Shown piece by piece: positions 38,182-49,240 of a stretch of DNA of 64,000 nucleotides (its first letter is position 1; each line of letters begins with the position of its first letter). A model generated the notes under the pieces. That model was not told where the DNA came from. It made no database searches and saw only the letters and a list, made by a program, of their open reading frames with translations. The translations under genes and the position numbers were made by a program. Where the stretch lies: positions 4,154,001-4,218,000 of the forward strand of contig SPDT01000005.1 of the NCBI GenBank assembly GCA_008477525.1, given 5' to 3'. The DNA comes from Hypomyces perniciosus. Its lineage: Eukaryota; Ascomycota; Sordariomycetes; Hypocreales; Hypocreaceae.

Positions 38182-39611
38182 TTCTAGGAAGCTGCTACTA
38201 TATCTTTATAAGGTTTAAACTTTTATAGTATTAACTTTTTACTTTTTTATATAGTTACTAACTATATATTAGTTACTATAATAATAATTTAGGTTATAGA
38301 GTTATTAATATTTTTTATATTATAAGGTAATGGATATAGTATTTAATTATATAGAATAGCCTATATTTTCTTACTATAAAAAGTTTAGTTTATTTTAAAG
38401 TAATGTTTATTACAGAGTATAAGTATTATTTAACCTTTTAAACTAATAGTTGCCTTTAAGTGTAATATAATAAGCCTGCTTTTTAAAGTGATTATAAATT
38501 CTTTATTTGAGGATTCTTTCAGTATATTAATTGTCTTTACTTATAGGCTTATTAATTTTATTAATAAAGGTAATAGTTATTTTTTCAAATATTTTAAGGC
38601 GAAAGGTATAAACCTTTTAGGTATTAATTTTACTAGTTTAGGCTGCTAGTTTATAGAATTTAATAATAGTTTTAAAATAGTTTATTTATTATATAACAGG
38701 TATTAAACTTTTAGGCAGTAAATTATAAAAGGTTAAGAGTTTTATACTATAAGTTTAGGAATTTAATAAAAGTTTTACTACTTTTTTATTTTTATATTAT
38801 ACAATTTCGTTTTATTATAATATAGTTAAATGCTTTTTATATTAAATTATAGGTACTAGTATTTAATTAATTGTTAATATATATGATATATTTATAAGGG
38901 GTATTACAGTATTTAATCTTAATTATAATATTATATTGTAAAATGTTAATTTATATATGTTTATTAATAGGTTTTTATATCTTTATTTTTAATATTAAAC
39001 GTATTATTAAAGTTATAAATTTAATACTTTAAAATATAATTACTTTTAACGTTAATAAACATATTAATTATATTACTTTAGCTTTAGACTTTATATTAAG
39101 CAAGCTTCAAGTTTTTAATAATAGTAGTATATTTAAACTCTCTTTATTTTAAAATTATATTAAAGTTATACTTTTAGTTTAAAAGTAATTAAAGATAATA
39201 TTAAAGAACTAGTTAAGTTCCAGTATTTAAAGCTATAAAGTTAAGTTATAATTATGATTATAAGCTTTTAAGATAATATAAATATAAACTTAATTATAAA
39301 AGTAATTAGTAAATTTTAGTTTTTAATTAAAGTCCCTTTTTATACTTTATATTTTTATTTTAATATTTTTAAATTAAATGCAGGCTAGGGAAATTAATAT
39401 AAGCTAAAAAGCTAGGCTAAGGTATATTTTTTACTATAAGGATATAGGCTTTTAAGTTTAAGCTTTTACTATAGTTAAAGATTAGTGAATTTCCTGTAAA
39501 ATATAGGGTTTTTTATAGTATTATAATTAAGCTATTAGCGATTTTATTAATTTTTTTAAGTAAAGTTAAAGGCTAAAGGTAATAGTATAGTTATTATAGG
39601 AAGGTATAAAC

Positions 39612-39773
39612 TATTATAGTATATAGAATAGTAGGTTAAGGTAATATCTTTATTATACCTTAAACAAAGTAAGAAGCTATAAGAATATAGTTTAAAATTA
39701 TATGATTAAGTTATTATATAAGGATATATATAATACTAATAAGTTATTAAAGGGTAGGTTTCATTCTATAATA
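39612..39773 (-). repeat. Gypsy family-2 5' LTR
   Basis: 162 bp, TATTATAGTATATAGAATAG to TTCATTCTATAATA. It matches the left LTR at 32,187 with RIP-type differences. The bases just to its left, GTATAAAC, would hold the primer-binding site on the minus strand, but it is not recognisable. Confidence 0.85.
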
Positions 39774-40576
39774 ACTAGTATTAATTAAAAAAAGGATTTA
39801 ACTTTTCCCTCCCCTTTAACTAATAATAATAGCTATAAATTAAATAGTTAAGGCTTTACTTTTACTCTTTAATAAATTAATTAAAATAATAAACTAACTA
39901 TTAAGTTATCTACCTCTTAACTATAATAAAGGGCTAAATATAAAGAGAGTTATTAAGTTTTTTTAACTACTAAAAAAACTGCAGCTATACTATTAAATAT
40001 TTATTTTTATATTACTAATAAATCCCTTAACAAGATAATAAAAAATATCAAAAGGGTATACTAGCGAGATATTATTAATACTATTAAAGAAAGTAAAGAT
40101 ATTTTTTATTTAGTTTATTAAGTAAAACTATTATTAGTCTTTTAATTACTTTTATTATAAGTAGGCAATTAAATGCTTACCTTTTAAAAAGAAAAGGCTA
40201 TTGCCCTTTATAATACTATATTTAAAAAATATATAATAGTTAATAATATTAAAAACTTATAGTCTTTAATTTACCAATAATAATAAATTAAACTCCATTT
40301 AATAATTTTATTAAATAAAATAGTTGTTGCTATAATATATATATAAAATATATTATTCAATATTACTAATATTATAATAGACTTTTTATAGCTTCATTAG
40401 CTAATAATTAAAGAATATATTTACTCCCTTTATAAAACTTACATTAAAATTAAATATTATTTATTAGCTTTTAAGTTAATTAAAGTAATGATAATCCTTA
40501 AACTAAAAAAAAAGATTTATTATCCCTAAAAGCTTAAAGGCTAATCTGTCTCCTTTTTTACTTAAATAAAAGACTT
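39774..40576 (+). pseudogene. LINE continuation, start of reverse transcriptase
   Basis: This is the other half of the LINE interrupted at 32,187. Near 40,489-40,556 the plus strand reads I-I-L-K-L-K-K-K-I-Y-Y-P, K-L-K-G, S-V-S-F-F. This fits the start of LINE RT: V-V-x-L-K-P-x-K-K-D-Y-x-x-P-K-S-Y-R-P-[IV]-S-L-L. Upstream is the linker between the endonuclease and RT. It is then cut by the solo LTR at 40,577, and I see no continuation to the right of it. Confidence 0.6.
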
Positions 40577-41150
40577 TATTAAAATAATGAGGTTATATAG
40601 GACCTTATTAAGGTACTGCTTCTAAGAAGCTATATATAATGCAGTAATAAGGAAACAATTAAATGTTACTAAGTAAACAATAAAATAAATAATTAAATTA
40701 TATTTAATCTAGTAGCTAGAAAGCTATAAAATATATCGTAATATATAACTATTATAAAAGTAATTATAAAATAATACTTTATCTTTTATAATAGTCCTTT
40801 AACCTAATAATAGGTATATAGTAGTCTAGGGTTAATAGCTATATTCCTATTTTCCATAAAGTTTATTTATATATAAAATCACTTAAATTAACTTATAGCT
40901 ATATAAACAGGAAACTATTTTAATTAAATTTCTTAGAATACTTATTATAAGTATTGTATTAAGTCTAGGGTAAGCAGGGTAGCTGGTCTTAGCTTAATTA
41001 TCATGATTAAGGATAAAAGAGAATTCCTAACTTATACTAAAGTTCCTCCAGAACATAGTCCTAGTGTTAGGCCTAATTCTAGGTGTAGCTAGAATGGGAA
41101 GGTAATCTAAGTACATTAAAATCCTTGCTTTTTAGCCCTCTTTTTTAATA
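40577..41150. mobile_element. RIP-mutated solo LTR, relative of 14,419-14,998
   Basis: 574 bp from TATTAAAATAATGAGG to CTTTTTTAATA. It aligns along its whole length with the 580-bp solo LTR. For example, TAGCCCTCTTTTTTAATA matches TAGCCCTCCTTTTTAACA, and GTTCCTCCAGAAC matches GTTCCTCCGGAAC. The differences are almost all C/T and G/A. The flanking five bases (GACTT and CTCCC) do not match, so one end may have been altered. Confidence 0.75.
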
Positions 41151-41221
41151 CTCCCTTTAAAATAAATACTATCCTATATAACTTTAAAATAAATATAGGA
41201 TCTTAAATATAGGAAAGTAAC

Positions 41222-41393
41222 TATTACAGTATAGAAAGGCAGGTTAAGGCAAATATTATTATTATACTATAGAGAGTAAAAAAGCCCTAAGGCTTTATAG
41301 AAAGCTATAGCTAGGAATATATTAGGGCTTAGTTAGATAACCGGAGCGTATATAATAGGGCGTTAATATTGCATTATAGCTAATACTATAATA
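41222..41393 (-). repeat. 172-bp 3' LTR
   Basis: Starts TATTACAGTATAGAAAGGCA and ends GCTAATACTATAATA. It is much more RIP-altered than the right LTR: where the right copy has CGCGTCACGGTCGGTGCC, this copy has TGCATTATAGCTAATACT. Confidence 0.88.
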
Positions 41394-42201
41394 GTACCCC
41401 TACTCTTTATTGCGCTATTAGCTGCAAATAGCTATATTGCTTATATGAATTAAAATTCCAGGTAATCTATCTTAATACTTTTAATATAAAGGTAAATAAA
41501 GCGAATTATATAGTTTTTAGTATTAGTAATATATAGTTTAGTTATAGGCTTGAATGTAATATAGTCTTTAATTAGTAATTTATAGGCTTTGGTTTCTTTT
41601 TAGCTATTTCCTTTTTTTCCTTTTTTATAATTCCTTTTAATACCTATTATAATAGGCCTAGCTTTTTTAAGTTTTTTTTATAAAAGTCTTATATTATATT
41701 CTTTTAGCTTTATAGGTCCTTGGCTAGTTACTATATACCAGTATAGTATTTCTATATACTAAAGTAATAAAATCTACGATCATTATAATTATCTAAAAGC
41801 ACCTTAAATTCCTATTTCTTTTATACTTTATCTATACTATTTTCCTTTTCTAATACTTTACTTTAAATATTCCTTAATTTAACTTTATTACTTATCTTTT
41901 ATTTAAAGTGCAGTAAAGTAGTTTTTTTAAATTTTATAAAGGAGTTATATAAAACTAGGAAAATCTTTATACCTTGTGGTAAATTAATAGCATAGGTTTA
42001 TAAATATACCTTTATTATTATATAAAGTCTCGCCTATTTATTATCTAGTTTCTTTATTAGCCAGTTAAGCTTTATATTGTATATATAAATACAAACTTCT
42101 TGCCTAATAATATAAATTAGTAATGCCTCCCTCTATATATTTATGTTTTCTCTATATCTTTTTCCTAAAGCTTTAGTAAAAGCCTTTAACTATATCATAA
42201 T

Positions 42202-42277
42202 TGTTACATCGCATATAAGGTTACTTATTTATGCAGATTGTGTGGAGCTTCACTTTTGCTGGATTTGTGGTCTGACA
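42202..42277. mobile_element. 76-bp solo mini-LTR, copy 2
   Basis: Exactly 76 bp, from TGTTACATCG to TGGTCTGACA, flanked by a perfect 5-bp target duplication ATAAT (42,197-42,201 and 42,278-42,282). About nine tenths identical to 1,066-1,141, with mainly C/T and G/A differences. It sits inside the Gypsy element at 41,222-47,881. Its TG...CA ends and duplication size point to LTR-type integration. Confidence 0.75.
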
Positions 42278-43859
42278 ATAATATATTTAAATTACTTAAT
42301 AATAGTATTAATATAAAAACACTCTCTTTTCTTTACTATAGACAGGTTTAGTAGGCAGGGCTATAAAGGCTTTATCTTTAAGTAAAAGGTTAAAATTATA
42401 ATAAACAAAAAACAGTAATATATTAATAGTTTTAAATACTATATTATTTATATTAATTCTGTTAATTTAGCTATTAGTTTTAAAGTAAAAGGCTAATAAC
42501 TATTTTAATGTCACTTTTAATTGCTTTAAAAGTTATTTATAGAATTTCAATGTAAACTATACACTATAGTTTAATATAATATTATTAGGTATACTAAAAA
42601 GGCAGTAAATCCTATTAATATATATATTAACTAGCTCCTTTATTTATAATACAGTAATAGGTATAAAATAATATATTTTATAAAGCAGTAAACTATTATT
42701 AGTAAATATTTATAAATAGTATAATAGTAGTAAAATTAAGGTAATAGTATAATATAATTAATAAAGAGATTTAATTATATATAAAATAAGATTAGTAATA
42801 GTTAAAAAAAGCTTTATAGTCAAGATTGTAAGGCCTTTTTTTAATATATAGTTTATAAGCTTATATAAATACTTTAATATCTTTTAAGATTTATAGCTAC
42901 TAATCGATTTAATTAATAAAGTATAGAGTTTTAAACCTGCCTAAGTATTTAACTAGGCTGTTTAAGTAATTTCTAAATAAGATTTATATATAAAGTTTAT
43001 TATTAAAGGGAATAAAAAGCGGCTTTTAAGAATAAATCCTACTATTTATTACCTAGCAATTATTTATTTTAATTTAAAGTTCTTTATAAAGCTATTTTAG
43101 CTATTAGTAGGTATTAACGTTTTAAAGTATAATTACTATTTCTTTGACTATAATATAGAATTTATATAATGTTATAATTAAGTTATTAATTAGTTTATTT
43201 TTTATAAGTATTATTATAGCTACAAAGGCAGCCTTTATAAATAGTTTTATATTTAATAAAGCTTTTTCTTAAAATATTACCTAAACTTTAAGGCTAAAAA
43301 AAGTTTACAAAACGATAAGATGGTACCTATTTTTACTTTAATTATTAAATGGGTGTAATTTCGCAGGCTTATTTTTAGTTTTTTTACTTAAAGTATTAAG
43401 GTTTATAGCCTTAATGCTAGGTTAATAAAAAATATAAAAGTTAAAGTTAAAGAGGAATTTACACTATTAGATTTACTCCTACTTTAAAGCTTTAATTAAA
43501 GCTAAGTATTTAAGGTTTTTAAAGCCTATAATAATATTAAACTTTTATAAGCTTTATAATTTTGAGTGCTATTCTTTTATTACTTTAATAATAGCTAAAA
43601 GCTTTTTATTATAGATTTTATTATTATATTTTTAAGCGTTATACTTTACATAAAAGAATATAATAAAGTAAAGAATGCCTTTTTTATTATACTGCCATAA
43701 AATATTACTTAATACCTAGTTAAAGGCATTAATCTTAAGGACTATTTATTTATTATAGTTAAAAAGGGCTAGGATTAAAGTTAACTTAAAAGTATCTTTA
43801 ATTAAATTAAAAGCTTCCTATTATTTCTCTCTTTAATATATAATTAATCCTTTTTTAAA

Positions 43860-44130
43860 AGCTTATTTAATAATATAGTTATTTTAAAGTATCTGTAAAT
43901 AAAATAATAATAAAGATTTATAAAGTTAAAGAACCTTTATAAGTCTTTTACTCCTTAAAGTAATTGCTAGTTTAATATAGCTTTAACCTTTTTAAAATCT
44001 ATTTCTAGTCCCTTTAAAGTAATAATTAAGCTAATATATTTTATTTTTATTATTTTAAATTTATATTTCATAATATTAATTTAAAAGCTAATGTTTTAAA
44101 GGCAGCTTATAATTTTATATATATATTTTC
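43860..44130 (-). pseudogene. Gypsy family-3 reverse transcriptase thumb
   Basis: The minus strand reads KEIDFKKVKAILN, then G-V-K-D-L, R-F-F-N-F-I-N-L-Y-Y-Y-F-I, and I-L-L-N-K-L-L-K-K. This fits the Gypsy stretch D-P-x-K-V-x-A-I-x-N-W...V-x-D-L-Q-x-F-x-x-F-A-N-F-Y-R-R-F-I...P-L-x-x-L-x-K, with W and R codons lost to RIP. Confidence 0.75.
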
Positions 44131-47100
44131 AATATTCTTTTTAATTTAATAAATACATAACGATATAATTAAAATATATTATATAAATAAAGTTAAAAAG
44201 GTTATAAAAAGTATAGTTAATATAATATTAAAATATAATAGGGTTATTATATAGGCTGAAAGGTATAACTTATATTTTAAAAAGGCTAAACTTTATAATA
44301 AATACAATTTTTTATATACCTCTTTTGGTAATATAAAGGTTATTAAATGCAGTAATGATATTAAGCTTTATATATTCCTTTATATAGCTTAAAGTATTAA
44401 AGGTTTCCTAAATTAATAGTAATAGGTATTAATTTTAATACTAATATTATTCAACTTTTAATAGTTTTAATAAATATAAATACTGCCTTTTAGATTTACA
44501 GCTAAAAAAAGGAGTAATATGTTATATTTATAATTTATAGATAAATCCTGTTACTAAATTATTATTTTATCACTTTTCTATTACCTATAGTTTATTAAAT
44601 AAAAATAGCCTATTCTTTTAATATAGTAAATCCTTTTTTAGTAATATTTTAATTTTATAGTTTTAAGGCTATTATACAGGAAATCTATTTACTATGTTTA
44701 ATAAAAGAGTATTATATAAATTATAGAGTTAAAATAATAGTTTTTCTAAACATTTAGTTTATTAAAGTTAAATTTCCTTACTATAAACTTTTTAATATTA
44801 ATAGCTATAATGTTTTTTCATTATATTAAAAAATAATATTTATTAATAAAGTTATATATTTCTTTAAATAATACTATTTTTACTTAAATATAATTTTTTT
44901 ATTCTATCAATATTTATTAGAAACATTTATTCAAAAGCTTTAATAAAGTAATAGGTATTAATTCTTTAATTTAAACAATTTAATTAATCTCCTTTTAAAT
45001 TACTTTAATTATATAGATATATAAATAATTATAACAAGTAATAAAGTTTATATCTGCTATTATTTATATATCTATTATATTTAAGTATACCTTTTAATTT
45101 TAATATTTAATTTAGTTTTATAAAAATAAAATATTAAAAAGTATTAAAAATAGCTTTAATGAAGGCTTTCCTTTTTATTATTGATTATAAATTATAAAGG
45201 TTAGCAATAGTTTTATATATATTTAATTTAAGATTATTTATACCTATATTTCTTTATTATTAATTTTACTATACTTACAGGTTATCTAATAATTTTAATT
45301 TAATATTAAAGTTTATAAAATATATAATCTAAAGGCTCTCTAATTAAATTATAGTTTATTTCTTTTAAAGTACTTTTCACTTATAATTACTAGTATAGTA
45401 TAATCTTTTATTTAATTAAATTAAACTCTGCTTCATTTAATGTATCTTTAACTATTAATTACTAGTAATATATATTCCCTCTATTAGCTTTAATAAAGTT
45501 ATTTTTTATTTTAACTACTATTAAAACTTATATAAAACTAGCTATACCTTTTAAAAAATAATAATTATAATAATAATAAAATTTCAAAGTAATAGTTAAT
45601 TTTCTTTAATTAATATTCAAGTTATATTTTTTTAACTATAAAAGGCTAAAGATTATAAATATATTATTAAAGCTATTAATAATGAAAAAGAGGTAAAGCT
45701 ATTTAGAAACGTTAATTATAGTTTATATAATACAAAAGTTTAATACTTTCTTAGCTATACTTTTATTAGTAAATAAAAAGTTTTTAATAAATAATAATTA
45801 TTAAATAATAATACTAAATCGCTTAATAAAAATATAGTTAATAAAAGCTTAAGGTATATAGCTATTATCTATTAAAGCTTTTATATTAAGATAGATATTA
45901 TATATCAAGAATAGTATAATTTATATTAAAAGGGATTTACTGTTTATTAATTTAAATTTTACAGGCTTTTTAATTAAAAAGATTGCAGTTAATTTATTCT
46001 AAGATCGTAGTTTTATTTACAGTTAACCTTTATTTATAACTTTTAGTAGAGGTTAATCTTTTCTTTAATTTGCAAGTTAAGTTTAAGTTCCTAATACATA
46101 AAGTTAACTAAATTAAAAGTAAATTAAAAGTTAATAAAGCAGCGCTACTATTATTATTGTTATTAATATTTAAAGAGGGTATATTATTTAAAGCCTAGAT
46201 TTATTAATTACTTAAGTATTGCAGGTAATATTAATATACTATTAAGGATTAATTATTATACTTTACTACACTATTTTATTATTAGCCCTAAACTACTATT
46301 CGGTTAAAGTATAGCTAATAAAATTAAATTGAGCGATTTTAGTTTTATATTCAATATAGATTTCTTTAATATATATAAAACTGCTTTTTTTTATTGTATT
46401 TATTAAAGCTATAGCTTACTTTTTTATAATAAAAGTAAAGTCCTTTAATAATATATTCCTCGCGAAAAGCTTGAAGGTAAAGTAGTAAAGTATATATAGT
46501 ATTGAGCTATATTAAATTGCTGGCTAGCGCTAAAGTAACGGTTTAGTTATTCGATTAATATTAATATTAGTGCTATTAAGAGCTTTATTAATACTAGCTT
46601 CTTTAAATAATATAAAGGGCATGATAGTAAATGCTTTTTTAAAGCGTATTATACATAATTTAATAAAGTTAATATTATTAAATAAACTTAAATTTATTTC
46701 ATTTAATTATTTAAATCTTTATAATATTAATAAGCTTTAAAAGAAGTTTATCTTTAAAGCCTTTATTATTTATTTAACAGTTTTACTATATTTACTACTT
46801 AATATAAAAAATTTTATTATAAAGTTTTAAAAAAGTGTATTTAATATATATAAATTATTGAAAAAGTATAATACCTTTTAAAATAAATAAGTTATTTTAT
46901 ATTACTTATTAAAATTAATTAAAAGTATTATAGTAATCTTTTAATATTATTAAATAAAGTTATTAAAACTTTTAATAGTAATATTCAAGTTTCTTTCTTA
47001 CAGTTAATATATATATCCTTTAAAAGACCTATAATATATAAAATGTTTTTAAATTCAATTCAGAAAATTAATTAATTGCCTATAAAGGTAATATTAATCT

Positions 47101-47709
47101 AGAAATATTAATTAATATTTCTTTTTTTAATATTTAATAATATTTCTTTATTTATTATTAAATTATTGAAAGTTTTTAATTTAATAACAGTTAAATAAAT
47201 TATTATTTTTAAAGTTTAATAGTAACGTTATATTTAATACTTTACTTTAAATTTTCATTTATACTTTAAAGTTTTAATTTTTAATTATTTACTTTAAAGC
47301 TTTTTATTTAAAGGTTAAGTTTTTGTTTTTTTATTAAATTAAACCTGTTTCTATTATTTAGCTAAAAAAATAAAATTAATAATAAAAGTTAATATCTTTA
47401 ATAATTATATTTATTATATATATATAGTTACTATTAATATTAAATTTCTATAAAGTTTTTAAAAGAAAAAGGAAAAGCACTAGCTTTATAACTAAAACTA
47501 TAGTCTATTAGGCCAAGTTAAGCTAAAGGGTGAGGTTTAAGGCATTTATATTTATCTCGCTTATAATTAATTTCCTATAAATATAAGCTTTAAAGGATAA
47601 AGGCTAGGCTATAAAGGCATTATTATAGGTTTAGGAATAAAGGGGGAATTTATAATCGGTTAAGTATATACCTGATAATAGTATAGTTAAATTAAGGGAT
47701 ATTATAAAC

Positions 47710-47881
47710 TATTATACTATAGAAAGGCAGATTAAGGCAAATATTGTTATTGTGCTATAAAGAGTAAGAAAGCCTTAAAGCTTTACAGAAAGCTATAGCT
47801 AGGAATACGTTAAGGCCTAGTTATATAACCAGAGCACACGTGACAGGGCGTTAATATCGCGTCACGGTCGGTGCCGTGACA
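47710..47881 (-). repeat. 172-bp 5' LTR
   Basis: Starts TATTATACTATAGAAAGGCA and ends CACGGTCGGTGCCGTGACA. The last 60 bases keep many CG and CA/TG steps, so this end escaped RIP, which coincides with the border of the un-mutated island to its right. Confidence 0.9.
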
Positions 47882-48040
47882 GTAACTAAGATATAGAAAA
47901 TAAAAGGATAGTTAATATAGCTATAAGAAAGAAAAGATAAAAACCTTAGGTATAGACCTTAGAGTACAAATGTCCTCCTTATTCCCGATCCCTAAATGCC
48001 TACTAATATCTTGCATAATACTAATAACATGTTGATACCA

Positions 48041-48493
48041 CTAGTTGCAAAGATTCGAGTAGCAAACATAGTGTTCCGATAGATCGTATATATAACCAAT
48101 CCCATGGCATCTGAAGCCATCCCCTCCAAAGCTAGGAGCGCAATTACCCACATGCTCGCCATTCGTTTTAATGAGGTCAAATCCGTTGTCACCATTCTTC
48201 TCAAATGTTACCGAGCCGTCGCCATAAATTGGGACAAGGGAAGTGAAGGATGAAGGCCAGTCAGTACCAGGGACCACCCTATCCCCTTTCCTATAACCCG
48301 CGGTTTTAAGCCAGTCACAGTTGTATTTGTTCGACGGTAGATAGACCAGCGCTTCGTCGGTGTAGGTGGTCCCCCAACTCAATATAAACGACGACGCAAG
48401 GTGGAAGTCAGCCGCTGTAGGACGGAGTAGGGAGAGCATGAATATGCTTATCGCTGCGGGCGTGGCACGCATCTTGACAGACAGGAATAACAA
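48041..48493 (-). CDS. Small secreted cysteine-containing protein (candidate effector)
   Basis: A 150-residue intronless ORF with normal codon use and about 50% GC. The N-terminus is a signal peptide: a hydrophobic run I15-L23 (ISIFMLSLL) with a likely cut after A28 (PTAA before DFHLASS). A second ATG at residue 8 (48,472) would give 143 residues and an equally good signal peptide. The mature part is about 122 residues with Cys at 59, 118, 129, 144 and 149. It has no membrane segment and is rich in Gly, Asp, Ser and Tyr; it ends V-C-Y-S-N-L-C-N. F-H-L-A-S near the start, Y-N-C-D in the middle and C-Y-S-x-[LI]-C at the end recall a family of small fungal secreted proteins of unknown function (from memory, not a search). 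Size, secretion, cysteines and a location among RIP-mutated transposons are typical of pathogen effectors. The role is inferred. The odd number of cysteines leaves one unpaired. Confidence 0.8.
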   Translation of the reverse strand: MLFLSVKMRATPAAISIFMLSLLRPTAADFHLASSFILSWGTTYTDEALVYLPSNKYNCDWLKTAGYRKGDRVVPGTDWPSSFTSLVPIYGDGSVTFEKNGDNGFDLIKTNGEHVGNCAPSFGGDGFRCHGIGYIYDLSEHYVCYSNLCN

Positions 48494-48613
48494 GGTGTAA
48501 ATAATTTCAGTGAGTTGGGTTTGGATAGTTGAACTGCTTTTAAGCTATACACAATTTCAGAAGTAGGTTGGAAATTTCATGTTCGTCGAGAGTATAGAGT
48601 GAATGCTAGAATG

Positions 48614-48621
48614 TCTTATAT
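48614..48621 (-). promoter_or_regulatory. TATA box candidate for the secreted-protein gene
   Basis: On the minus strand the sequence is TATATAAG within GACTATATAAGACATT, about 120 bases upstream of the first ATG. That distance leaves a leader of roughly 90 bases, common in filamentous fungi. The leader has no in-frame stop problem or obvious intron. Confidence 0.5.
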
Positions 48622-48731
48622 AGTCCAACGGAATACTAGCTAAACTACTTTCGGTAGTATAGATCCTTTGACTTTAGGTGGTTGGTAAGCTAAGTTTGTT
48701 TATTTGTTTTATTATTTGTATCCACTAAGTA

Positions 48732-48835
48732 CATGCCGCAAGGATCACAAATGCTAGTTTAGTATAAGAGTCAAGACCTATAAACTTATGATGTGGGTCT
48801 TATACTAAACTAATATTTATGATCCTTGCGGTATA
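48732..48835. mobile_element. 104-bp hairpin MITE (mariner-type, TA target)
   Basis: Two inverted arms of about 38 bp (CATGCCGCAAGGATCACAAA at the left, matched by TTATGATCCTTGCGGTATA at the right) around a short spacer, with TA on both outer sides (48,730-48,731 and 48,836-48,837). The few arm mismatches are C/T or G/A. TA duplications and long terminal inverted repeats suggest a Tc1/mariner-type miniature element. It lies about 240 bp upstream of the secreted-protein ATG and about 110 bp beyond its TATA box. Confidence 0.7.
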
Positions 48836-48837
48836 TA

Positions 48838-49240
48838 AGCTAGTTATATGATTCCATGTCTAGGCAATAGGACGTTAGGAGCAAGTAGCTTAAGAGCCAA
48901 GTTTTAATTTATAAAGGAAAAAGGGCTAACTGTAAGGTGTTCGTCTGATTTCGTTAAAGGGGGGCTATATAAATTAGTCTCCTTTACAAGTCTCTGGAAT
49001 TCTTTGCTTCTTAAAGGGCTAAGTGTAAGAGGGGATTTCCTTTAGTGGGATATCTAGTAGAAAGGGTTTAACTATCTTATATCTCGCGAAATAAGCTTAT
49101 TCCTTTGGCTGGCTGTATCTATAGACGGGTCTTATATCATGTCTAAAATGTTTACAGAGTATAGTCTTTTTAAAAGTCGCTGTATCCTGACCTCTCTGTC
49201 AGTAACCTATATAGGATAAGGCGCAGGAGTTTTAGCTTTA
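48838..49240. other. Moderate-GC stretch, probably the LINE 3' region
   Basis: Less AT-rich than its surroundings and with little RIP. It lies downstream (in minus-strand sense) of the LINE RNase H relic. No open frame longer than a few tens of codons and no motif could be named. It may hold the 3' end of that LINE or be unique DNA. Confidence 0.35.

Larger units (their letters stand above)
32187..39773 (-). mobile_element. Ty3/Gypsy element with 161/162-bp LTRs, nested in the LINE
   Basis: A 7,587-bp element including the 1,008-bp TRIM-like insertion at 37,174. LTRs are at 32,187-32,347 and 39,612-39,773. The flanks CCTAG (32,182) and ACTAG (39,774) share four of five bases and are probably the target duplication. 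The minus strand encodes a Gypsy RT. The polypurine tract GGGGGGGTAC sits next to the left LTR, confirming the minus orientation. All frames are broken by RIP. The same family starts again at 63,769, in better condition, and the element at 41,222 is a relative. Confidence 0.8.
41222..47881 (-). mobile_element. Full-length Ty3/Gypsy element with 172-bp LTRs
   Basis: A 6,660-bp element with LTRs of exactly 172 bp each and a perfect 5-bp target duplication GTAAC (41,217-41,221 and 47,882-47,886). The minus strand encodes Gypsy RT near 43.9 kb. A purine tract (AGAGTAGGGGTAC on the minus strand) lies next to the left LTR, again showing the minus orientation. The LTR ends resemble those of the 162-bp-LTR family (both start TATTAtAGTATAgA and end CTATAATA or TGACA), so the two are sister families. 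The interior is heavily RIP-degraded. Its right end lies only about 155 bp from the stop codon of the secreted-protein gene. Confidence 0.88.

Noticed and set aside
37896..38228. Two further frames (37,896-38,087 minus; 37,950-38,228 plus)
   Set aside because: Out of frame with the zinc-finger ORF and running into the right LTR; shadows of the repeated G-Q-E-F-G region.
47992..48204. A 70-codon minus frame overlapping the secreted-protein gene
   Set aside because: Different frame over the 3' half of the real gene, with no signal peptide.
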